6,677 nt of DNA from Capsulimonas sp. (GTDB taxonomy: Bacteria > Armatimonadota > Armatimonadia > Armatimonadales > Capsulimonadaceae). How positions within the stretch are numbered: position 1 is the stretch's first letter; the number at the start of each line of letters is the position of its first letter. The stretch covers positions 1-6,677 of the forward strand of contig JAOQAA010000391.1 of NCBI GenBank assembly GCA_025963815.1, written 5' to 3'. The translations under genes were made by a program, and so were the position numbers. The notes under the pieces are model-generated. The model was given only the letters and a program-made list of their open reading frames with translations, did no database searches and had not been told where the DNA came from. Shown piece after piece: positions 1-6,497 of the stretch.

Positions 1-1
1 C

Positions 2-160
2 ATCCCCGGCTGGGACGAAGGCGTCGCCGGCATGCGCGTCGGCGGCAAACGCAAGCTCACCATCCCCAGCGACCTCGCCTACGGCTCCCGAGGCGCCGGC
101 GGCGTCATCCCCCCCAACGCCACCCTCATCTTCGACGTCGAGCTCATCGCCATCAAATAA
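2..160 (+). CDS. FKBP-type peptidyl-prolyl cis-trans isomerase, C-terminal fragment (5' end outside window)
   Basis: Only the last 52 codons and a TAA stop are present; the frame is open to the left edge. The translation shows the C-terminal half of an FKBP domain: the [20 protein letters not shown] stretch (active-site Trp, then the Met-Arg-x-Gly-Gly-Lys strand), the AYG motif with its conserved Tyr, and the closing [16 protein letters not shown] strand that ends nearly all FKBPs. The family catalyses cis-trans isomerisation of peptidyl-proline bonds and assists folding. Whether this copy is cytoplasmic or periplasmic cannot be told, because the N-terminus is missing. Codon use is strongly C-ending (ATC, GGC, GCC). 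The protein ends directly after the last FKBP strand, so no domain follows. The next gene is convergent and not in an operon with it. Family assignment is firm; the paralogue is not. Confidence 0.93.
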   Translation: MPGWDEGVAGMRVGGKRKLTIPSDLAYGSRGAGGVIPPNATLIFDVELIAIK

Positions 161-190
161 CCCAACTCTCCTCCCTGGAGACAAGAAAAC

Positions 191-267
191 GCCCCTCCGA
201 GTCCCCCAGAATTGGGGCGGAGGGGCCATCCTAATCCGAGTCCCCATTCTGGGGGACTCGGAGAGGC
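191..267. terminator. Tandem hairpins with cross-complementary arms between convergent genes (likely bidirectional terminator)
   Basis: Two strong stem-loops lie side by side. Hairpin A pairs 191-199 (GCCCCTCCG) with 218-226 (CGGAGGGGC) as a perfect 9-bp stem, and CCCC 204-207 can stack on GGGG 214-217 inside it. Hairpin B pairs 235-245 (TCCGAGTCCCC) with 252-262 (GGGGACTCGGA), 11 bp around a 6-nt loop. In addition, 195-212 is perfectly complementary to 246-263 (18 bp), so the two hairpins can rearrange into one long stem that extends further with mismatches to 191/267. The position between the FKBP stop and the stop of the opposing HTH gene fits transcription termination for both. Neither side has a clear U-tract, so it is not a textbook intrinsic terminator and could instead be a dispersed structured repeat. 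Confidence 0.6.
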
Positions 268-293
268 CGAAGCCGGGCAAGCCCAAACGAGCC

Positions 294-1319
294 TCAGCGA
301 GTTGAGGGGATGGCGCCCTTCAGTTTCTGCCCCTTGCCTAGCCGAAACTCCAATTCCGTCGAAGGCTTAGCCTCCTCCGCCGGTCGCAATTCCTCCAGAT
401 GCTGACGCAGATAACTCAGCAGCAGCCGCTTCTTCTCCCCACTCCGCGCCGCCCCAAACACCCGCGCCAGCAGCTCCGGCGCGACAATTCCCACTCGCTC
501 GTAAATACTATCCCAGCGCTTGCGCACCGTTACCGCCGCCACCCCCAGCGACACCGCTAGCGCCTCATCTGTTTCCCCCAGCAGCGCCTCCACCAATAAC
601 TCCTGCTCGCACCGGCTAAAAAAGAACTTCGGCGGCTGATAACCCAGCATCATCGACGCCAGCGTTCCCGTGCTCGCCGCCGCCTCCGGCGCCGTCACCC
701 CGTACAATATCGGCGACCACTCCCGGCCATCCCACATCGGCAAATCCCGCCGGTCCAGAAACTTCCCATACCGCGTGCGCTCCCGAAGCCCCGCCCCAGC
801 CGCCCACTGATACTCAAAGTCCGTATAAAACTCCTCCAGCAGCTCCTTGCACCGATACCCCGCCGTAAAATAACACGAAAACTCCCCAATCCGGTCCACC
901 AAACCGCGCAGTTCCGCCGTCCCATACATCCGCTCCGGCAGCCCCGAATTCAAAACAAGGATATTCACACCCTCCGCCGAATTCGCCCGCCGGATCTCCC
1001 TGAGCGACAAACACGGCGACAAGCCCTTCAGCCATCCCCCCAGCACCTGCGGCCCAACCAGCGGCGGCGCCGACGTCTTAAGATAGCGAACATAATCATC
1101 CCCCACAAAAACCTTCAAACAAAAGAAGACGATACGGCGTCCCTCTGGAGCCGAAACATCCTCCATCACCGCTCCATTCGCCGCGCCCGACGCCAGCAGC
1201 TCCTCCCACATCTCCAGCAGCGCTGCGCGCCCTCCCTCATCATACGCAAACCCATCCCTCAAACACCCCAAACACTCCGACAAATCCCGCAAACGCGCGG
1301 GCCGAAACTTCACGAACAT
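294..1319 (-). CDS. LuxR/GerE-type helix-turn-helix protein with unrecognised N-terminal region
   Basis: This 341-residue protein is read leftward from the ATG at 1317-1319 to the TGA at 294-296. I chose this start because an AGGAG Shine-Dalgarno lies 9 nt upstream (1329-1333). The same frame extends to a TTG at 1368-1370, which would add 17 residues without comparable ribosome-binding support. Residues about 233-283 form a LuxR/GerE-like DNA-binding domain: SRCEQELLVEALL (first helix), DEALAVSLGVAAVTVRKRW (HTH with Gly-Val turn and recognition helix), and the closing IYERVG typical of the family. The segment after it (GEKKRLLLSYLRQHLEELRP) is helical and charged. The N-terminus (MFVKFRPARLRDLSECLGCL) resembles the first strand and helix of GNAT acyltransferases, but I see no clear acetyl-CoA motif. 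No receiver domain or phosphoacceptor pattern is evident, and no transmembrane segment. It is probably a cytoplasmic transcription factor. It diverges from the secretin-like gene and could regulate it, but that is inference from position only. Confidence 0.8.
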   Translation of the reverse strand: MFVKFRPARLRDLSECLGCLRDGFAYDEGGRAALLEMWEELLASGAANGAVMEDVSAPEGRRIVFFCLKVFVGDDYVRYLKTSAPPLVGPQVLGGWLKGLSPCLSLREIRRANSAEGVNILVLNSGLPERMYGTAELRGLVDRIGEFSCYFTAGYRCKELLEEFYTDFEYQWAAGAGLRERTRYGKFLDRRDLPMWDGREWSPILYGVTAPEAAASTGTLASMMLGYQPPKFFFSRCEQELLVEALLGETDEALAVSLGVAAVTVRKRWDSIYERVGIVAPELLARVFGAARSGEKKRLLLSYLRQHLEELRPAEEAKPSTELEFRLGKGQKLKGAIPSTR

Positions 1320-1328
1320 GGCGTTAAA

Positions 1329-1333
1329 CTCCT
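1329..1333 (-). promoter_or_regulatory. Ribosome binding site that decides the start of the HTH gene
   Basis: On the minus strand the sequence AGAGGAGT precedes the ATG at 1319 with a 9-nt spacer from AGGAG. The in-frame TTG 51 nt further upstream lacks a comparable site, so the shorter 341-residue product is preferred. Confidence 0.7.
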
Positions 1334-1543
1334 CTGGTCGTGCATGAATAAGCGCCGCTCTACATGACAAGCGCCCACATAAGTTGATGTAAAAGTTATT
1401 ACGATTTATTGCTGTTTAGTACGGAAGTGCATAAGACTGCGGAGGCGCTGCAGCCCTGCTGCCAGAAGCAGTTACATGATTATAGCCGGGAAATTCGCGT
1501 TCGTAACAGTGAAAAGCAGAAAAAAATGTATCGAAAAATGATA

Positions 1544-1572
1544 TTGAAGGCAGGTGAGCATTCCGTTAAAAT
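1544..1572 (+). promoter_or_regulatory. Sigma70-like promoter for the secretin-like operon
   Basis: TTGAAG (1544-1549) and TAAAAT (1567-1572) are separated by exactly 17 bp and match the sigma70 consensus at 4/6 and 5/6 positions. Three A-tracts lie just upstream (1512-1515, 1520-1526, 1534-1538), about 10-13 bp apart, as in UP elements or intrinsically bent DNA. Transcription would begin near 1579 and give a leader of about 35 nt before the ATG at 1614. No operator is obvious within the element. Confidence 0.6.
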
Positions 1573-1602
1573 GAAGACAACATAATCATTAATTTCTTTT
1601 CG

Positions 1603-1607
1603 AGGAG
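1603..1607 (+). promoter_or_regulatory. Ribosome binding site of the secretin-like gene
   Basis: GAGGAG (AGGAG core) sits 6 nt before the ATG at 1614. It supports that ATG as the start, as does the signal-peptide pattern that begins immediately after it. Confidence 0.8.
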
Positions 1608-1613
1608 CATTAC

Positions 1614-4600
1614 ATGTCTCATCCATTCCGAAAGCGAGCCACGAACAAGATCCATAGAACGAGAACAGCCGCCTGGGTTGTCGCGGCCCTTGCATTCCCC
1701 GGAGCCCTCCCCCCCGCTGACGCCGTAACACCACCCCCAGCTGATGCGCCTGCCGCCGAAGCCGCAGCGACTCCGCCAGCGCCCTCCGACGCCAGCATCG
1801 CCGGCATGGTCACAGAAACGACAAAGGCGAGGGATCAATACAAAATCGCCGCCCTTCAGCTCGCGGACGCACAGCTCGTAATCGCCGCCATGCCTATCGC
1901 CGATCCAAAACTGGGCGCCTCCTCCGAAACAATCGATCGCCTGGGATCCGCAGCCGAAGCTCTCACATCGATTCACGCCACATCCGCAAAAAACCTCACG
2001 GAACTCAATACAGCCCTTGCCGCCTACGCCAAAGCAACACCCGCAGCAGCCTTGGATGCGGCCGCCGCCATCGTCACAACGGATCACAAACTCAGCGCAG
2101 AACAGCAGGCAAAAGTTGACGAAGCGGCCGCGCTTTCCAAACAAATCGCGGCGCTGCAGGCAGCCATTAATAAAGACGTGATCGGCGAAGGCGACAAAAC
2201 GATCTTGCTCCAGAGCGTCGCTGGAGTCGGCGAATACGCCGCCGCCCTTGTCGGCGGCCTGGACGGTAAACTCAGCGCCCTCAAGACGCAGAACGTTTCC
2301 ATATACGCCGCCGACTTCCAAACGTCCAGCCCTCTCATCCTGCGCGACGGACTTGTCACGGCGCTGAAACCTGTCTACGAAGAGGAGCGCCTGCGCGTTC
2401 ATCTCGCAAAACAAGCCGGCGTATTCTTTAAAGCGGCTGGCGGCGACGCATCCTCGGAAGCCTACAATACTGCAGCCGCCGCTCTTAGCGCAAAAGCCAC
2501 CGGCTTGATCGATATCATCCCCATTGCCGCGACCTCCATCAGCGCCAACTTGCAGGAGCAAACGAACGCCCTCGATGTCCTTACAGAAAATGTCAAAGCA
2601 CAGCTCCGCAAGCCCGCAGGCGAGAGAGATATTCCTCCAACATCCGTGAACATGAGCGAAGCCCGCGATTCCATCGCCGCCGCCCGCATGATTATCGAGG
2701 ACTGGCAGCCCCTGAAATCGTTTTGGGAGGCGCAGGCCGCCGCAAAAATCCGGCCGGCGGACAAAGCCGTTTCCGTAATGCTCAATGTCAAAACACAAGA
2801 CGCATCCGCCTCTGCGTCACGCCTCGCGGATATTCTGAGCGGCGACGTACAGAATTTCGTGCAAGACCAGGTCAGACTTTACTATTTCACGGATGTCCAG
2901 CGCATCATCAAAGCGCTCAATCCCGCTGCGGATATCTTCAACAAAGATGCGCTCACAGGCGTTGCGCTCGCTCGGCAAACGCGCGACGCTCTCACCAAAG
3001 CCGACAGCGAACTTGCTGGAAAAATTGCCAAGATCAACGACCTCAAGTCTCGCAAACAAGCAGTGGTGGAAGAAATCCGCCAGGCAAACGCCATCGCCGC
3101 CGCCCAATCCCGCCGCGCCACGCTCGCCCAGGCGGAGTACGCGCGGATCGACAAAGAAGAAAAAGCCACCGCTCTACGGCTTGACGACACGACCCTTACC
3201 CCGGACCAGAAAGCGGCGCTCACAGCCCAGCGCACCGATCTTCAAACCCAGCTTCAGGAACAAGCCGCACAGCGCGACGCCGCACAAGCCGCATCGGAGC
3301 AGGCGGCTGCCGACAAACGCCGCCTCGTGGGCGAACAAGACACAATTCCACTCAAGCTCCAAGTGGCGGACGACGAACTGCGCCGAGCCCAGACGGATAT
3401 CGCCACCGCCAGACGAACCAACGAAATCCTCGCACAGCAAGCCTCGGAAACCTTCGCAGACTCTCGCGACAACGCACCCTACTACTTCGCTCCCGCCGAC
3501 GTCTCCAGCAATGATCCCGCCCACCGTGTCATCATCTTCGCATACCCCGACAGCAAAATCATCTTCCTGCGCGGCTTACAGGATGATCTCGATCTGGTCA
3601 AAGAATTGATCGCCGGGTTCGACAAGCCCGCGCCTCAGGCGCGAATCACTCTTTGGAGCATGCAGCTCAACGGTCCCAGCACGAAAAGCATGAACAAAGC
3701 CCTGTTCACGATCGATGATACGCTTCGGGACTTACGCGGAAACTTAACCCTCATCCAAGATCTTCTGCGCGACAGCGTCAACGCCGAAGTAAACCGAACA
3801 GAACGAATCATGTACGAAGCGACCCACCAGGCGTACAAACAACTCGCGCATGACAATCCCGATAATGATGCGGAAACATCCCAGGGAATCGTCGACCGTA
3901 TGGCGCGGTATTTCTACTATCCAGACGAGATCCGCAGCGCCTTAGGATTTACCACCGATATCCCCGACGACATCGAACATTTGGCCACAGCGAAGGTGGA
4001 CCTGGAGCTGTGCCGCGAGTATTTCGCGAAAGCCAGATACTCACAGATTGCCGCCAATGAGCTGACGGACCACACGAAAAAAAAGCAATACGAGTACGGC
4101 CGGGAACAGAGCCTTCGGCGATCCGGACTGCATCTCCAGCACGCGCTGGCATCGCTCAACTTCTGTCCACAACAGAGACCGTACCTATCAAAGATCCTCA
4201 CGGTGGATGGCGGCGCATTTCAATGCTCTGCGTTGCTCGACCGATTTGTCGCCAAATCCAACGAAATTGCGGGCCTGATTCACCGTCAGGCCTGGAGCGA
4301 TGATCATTCCAATGACTGCAATTATGATGACCTCTTTGAACTCAAAGAAGGCAAAAGAGACGACGCCACGCATCAGCAACAAACCGCACAGCTGCCGTCC
4401 CGTGAAACGCAGATCGAAAGACAATTCGACGAACTCAACTGGGCTCTGCAGTGCCGTCTGGGCGTGATGGACGCCAATAACCCGGATGGGCTATATGCCG
4501 ATGCCGCGACGGGCGGCTCCATTCCCTCCGACCGTTATGATGTTTCCATTCTCCCATTCGGGCGCGCGCTGGATTCCGTAAACCGATTGACTCGTCTCAC

Positions 4601-6497
4601 CATTCCCGATCCGGCCCGAGGCACGACACTGGGCGAAATCTTATTTGAGCTGAGCCTTGGAAAACGCCGATCGCGAGAAAATATTCTGCGAAGCTTTCTG
4701 CTGGAATTAAATGATGCCTACTACAGCTCTAATAGCGGCAAGCTCGCCATCGAACGAAGCCAAAAAAGGAAGTATCAGTCGAATCTGCAAAGATTTATCA
4801 ATGACTTTGGGGCGCAATACGGCGACGAACAGGTGCTCGGAACGGGTCTGCATACCGACAGCGCGCATGACGGATATCCGTTTTTCCCTCGGACAATATT
4901 CGGAGCGCTCGCAACACGCGTTCCGGCCGAGGATAACAACCATGAGATGACGAGCAACCAGCTGGAGATCTTCTCCGCGCTCCAGGTAAAAGTACGATCC
5001 GCCGCCGCAATGGAAGTGCGCCGGCTTCTTCGTCAAATTTCCGACTCGCGTGAGAACGAAGGAGCGGCTCCAGAGACCGGACAAGTCGAGGCCGAGCAAT
5101 TTCTGCGCGCGCAATACCTACCGCTGGTCGGCTGGCTGAACGCCAAGCAGATCGGCCCCCGGGCTAGCAGCAGCGCACAGCCGAAAAGCAAATTGCCGGC
5201 GCGCGACGATTGGTTTGCTCAAGGATGGAGTGTTCTCATGGGAGGAGACATGCCGTCCTTGGATCCGAGCTATCAGGAATTCATGCGGATGGACACAGCA
5301 ACGAAGAATGCGCTCGACCGCAAAGCTTGGGAGCTCACCAAGCTCACCTGGCAGCGCAACGCGCTCTCCGCCGCAACTCCCCGTGTCGCCGCCGCCGACG
5401 ATATGATTAAACGCATGATTATCGTCGCTGAGGATGATCTCGACCACTACTTTGTCCAACCCGCGCTGCAAAAGGTTCAATCCCTAACAGATAACTCCGA
5501 TGTTCAGTTTGGCGTAATCCAGCGGGAATCTCTGCTCTGCACCAACCGCCTCGTAGCCCGCGTGGACCCTTCGGCGACCGCAAACCCGACAGTCCCAGGT
5601 GATGACAATGTCCTTGCCTCCGCCCAGCAGCTCGGTCAGATCGCAGCGCAATACGTAGAAGACCAAAAAGCCGCCAAACTCAACACCACCCTGCCGCTTG
5701 CCGCCGGAGGAATTAGCAAGGTATTCGCCGGGGCCTCACTCGCGACCTCATTCGGCGTCGCAGGCATCATCGGTCTGCTTGGCGACCTCGCGGCGCAGCC
5801 TCAGAAGCCCAAGGGCGAAGTCTACAGCATCAACACCGGCAACGTTTTCCAGGTCACCCCGGTCTTCGATCCCTCCGGACAGGCCCTGCGCTTCAAATTC
5901 GACTTCGTCGCATCAACGCGGCTCACTGAACCCGACGGGACCGTCAACCCGCAAATTCCTCGCGTCGAACGGCACGCCGTCAACACCGAGGTCCAGCTGA
6001 CTAATCTTGAATTCCGAGAAATTTCACGTTTCCAGGCGAATACCAAAGTCGGTGTTCCGCCCCAGACATCCGGAGGCATTCCCGGCTTCAATCGCCTCCC
6101 TATCATCAAAGATATTCCGATCCTCGGATATTTCACCAGACGAGGTCGAACGGATCCGACGCAGCAGGAAAGCTTGATCTTCGCACAGACCAGCATCTAT
6201 CCCACCGTCGGCGACATCATCGGACTGCTCACCGACGAGAATCCGCGCGAAGACATCGATCCGCGCGAACCGGCAATGCTTCAAAAGAAGAATAAGACAG
6301 TCGACACGCCCATCAGCGTCGACGATATGAAAGGCCGTACAGAAAGCCAGCCGCCCACTCTCATCGACCATACTCCCGCGCCGCAGGCGGTCGACCATGC
6401 AGTACTCATTCCGCCAGTAATCCGTAATATCCAAAAACCAAAAGTCAAGCGCTATATCCCTCCCAAGGCTCAAAGAATGGAGACCTTCACCAAATGA
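1614..6497 (+). CDS. Very large exported secretin-related protein with long coiled-coil N-terminus (1627 aa)
   Basis: Residues 1-37 look like a Sec signal peptide: basic start (FRKR, NKIHRTR), hydrophobic core AAWVVAALAFPGAL, and a predicted cut after ADA. A Pro/Ala-rich linker (38-60) follows, then mostly helical Ala/Gln/Glu/Lys-rich sequence. The clearest coiled coil is at about 455-612, broken near a DDTTLTPDQKAAL turn (524-536). Residues 637-676 (HRVIIFAYPDSKIIFLRG, helix, then LIAGFDKPAPQARITL) match the beta-alpha-beta pattern of secretin N-domains. Residues about 677-1355 are unrecognised, contain five of the six cysteines (800, 851, 871, 902, 947; the sixth is 1309, just before the end of this stretch), and look globular. 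A Gly/Ala-rich hydrophobic stretch (1360-1396) precedes a secretin-like core at about 1403-1537. That core has INTGNVFQVTPVF, TEVQLTNLEF, the hallmark LPIIKDIPILGYF, and ESLIFAQTSIYPT in place of the usual terminal Leu-Leu-Ile-Phe-x-x-Pro strand. A proline- and lysine-rich tail ends the protein. Secretins are normally about 400-800 residues, so this is far oversized. It probably forms or contributes to an outer-membrane channel. The core is divergent, so export is likely, secretin relatedness fairly likely, and the transported substrate unknown. Confidence 0.8.
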   Translation: MSHPFRKRATNKIHRTRTAAWVVAALAFPGALPPADAVTPPPADAPAAEAAATPPAPSDASIAGMVTETTKARDQYKIAALQLADAQLVIAAMPIADPKLGASSETIDRLGSAAEALTSIHATSAKNLTELNTALAAYAKATPAAALDAAAAIVTTDHKLSAEQQAKVDEAAALSKQIAALQAAINKDVIGEGDKTILLQSVAGVGEYAAALVGGLDGKLSALKTQNVSIYAADFQTSSPLILRDGLVTALKPVYEEERLRVHLAKQAGVFFKAAGGDASSEAYNTAAAALSAKATGLIDIIPIAATSISANLQEQTNALDVLTENVKAQLRKPAGERDIPPTSVNMSEARDSIAAARMIIEDWQPLKSFWEAQAAAKIRPADKAVSVMLNVKTQDASASASRLADILSGDVQNFVQDQVRLYYFTDVQRIIKALNPAADIFNKDALTGVALARQTRDALTKADSELAGKIAKINDLKSRKQAVVEEIRQANAIAAAQSRRATLAQAEYARIDKEEKATALRLDDTTLTPDQKAALTAQRTDLQTQLQEQAAQRDAAQAASEQAAADKRRLVGEQDTIPLKLQVADDELRRAQTDIATARRTNEILAQQASETFADSRDNAPYYFAPADVSSNDPAHRVIIFAYPDSKIIFLRGLQDDLDLVKELIAGFDKPAPQARITLWSMQLNGPSTKSMNKALFTIDDTLRDLRGNLTLIQDLLRDSVNAEVNRTERIMYEATHQAYKQLAHDNPDNDAETSQGIVDRMARYFYYPDEIRSALGFTTDIPDDIEHLATAKVDLELCREYFAKARYSQIAANELTDHTKKKQYEYGREQSLRRSGLHLQHALASLNFCPQQRPYLSKILTVDGGAFQCSALLDRFVAKSNEIAGLIHRQAWSDDHSNDCNYDDLFELKEGKRDDATHQQQTAQLPSRETQIERQFDELNWALQCRLGVMDANNPDGLYADAATGGSIPSDRYDVSILPFGRALDSVNRLTRLTIPDPARGTTLGEILFELSLGKRRSRENILRSFLLELNDAYYSSNSGKLAIERSQKRKYQSNLQRFINDFGAQYGDEQVLGTGLHTDSAHDGYPFFPRTIFGALATRVPAEDNNHEMTSNQLEIFSALQVKVRSAAAMEVRRLLRQISDSRENEGAAPETGQVEAEQFLRAQYLPLVGWLNAKQIGPRASSSAQPKSKLPARDDWFAQGWSVLMGGDMPSLDPSYQEFMRMDTATKNALDRKAWELTKLTWQRNALSAATPRVAAADDMIKRMIIVAEDDLDHYFVQPALQKVQSLTDNSDVQFGVIQRESLLCTNRLVARVDPSATANPTVPGDDNVLASAQQLGQIAAQYVEDQKAAKLNTTLPLAAGGISKVFAGASLATSFGVAGIIGLLGDLAAQPQKPKGEVYSINTGNVFQVTPVFDPSGQALRFKFDFVASTRLTEPDGTVNPQIPRVERHAVNTEVQLTNLEFREISRFQANTKVGVPPQTSGGIPGFNRLPIIKDIPILGYFTRRGRTDPTQQESLIFAQTSIYPTVGDIIGLLTDENPREDIDPREPAMLQKKNKTVDTPISVDDMKGRTESQPPTLIDHTPAPQAVDHAVLIPPVIRNIQKPKVKRYIPPKAQRMETFTK
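6479..6482 (+). promoter_or_regulatory. Shine-Dalgarno-like site for the overlapping downstream gene
   Basis: GGAG lies inside the last codons of the secretin-like gene, 11 nt before the ATG at 6494. The spacing is slightly long. Together with the ATGA overlap it suggests that the second gene is translated both by coupling to the first and by some direct initiation. Confidence 0.5.

Larger units (their letters stand above)
1320..1613. other. Divergent intergenic region, AT-richer than its flanks
   Basis: This spacer separates the HTH gene (minus) from the secretin-like gene (plus) and should contain the control regions of both. I find no convincing coding sequence, tRNA or rRNA in it. Visible elements are the Shine-Dalgarno of the HTH gene, a short palindrome GCTGCAGC (1447-1454), a weak hairpin (CTGCT 1456-1460 with AGCAG 1467-1471), A-tracts at 1512-1515, 1520-1526 and 1534-1538, and the promoter and Shine-Dalgarno of the large gene. 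The stretch 1381-1420 is AT-rich and contains a partly symmetric GTAA-N6-TTAC (1389-1402) that could be an operator, but the symmetry is short. No good minus-strand -35/-10 pair was found. Confidence 0.6.

Noticed and set aside
1320..1370. TTG-initiated 17-residue N-terminal extension of the HTH protein
   Set aside because: The ATG at 1319 has an AGGAG at good spacing, while the TTG lacks a comparable site and the added residues (MSCRAALIHARPEEFNA) show no conserved feature.
1389..1402. GTAA-N6-TTAC as a regulator operator
   Set aside because: Only four base pairs at each end are symmetric in AT-rich DNA, which is likely by chance.
1456..1471. CTGCT/AGCAG hairpin as a terminator or attenuator
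   Set aside because: The stem is only 5 bp and no T-tract follows.
1566..2798. A 410-codon open frame on the minus strand opposite the start of the secretin-like gene
   Set aside because: Its product is very rich in Gly, Cys, Arg and Phe with no recognisable domain. It lies entirely opposite a well-supported gene with promoter, Shine-Dalgarno and signal peptide, so it is explained by the codon bias of the real gene.
2893..3609. A 238-codon plus-strand frame inside the secretin-like gene
   Set aside because: The product is Ser/Pro/Arg/Thr-rich low-complexity sequence typical of a shifted reading of a GC-rich gene, and the true frame continues uninterrupted through this region.
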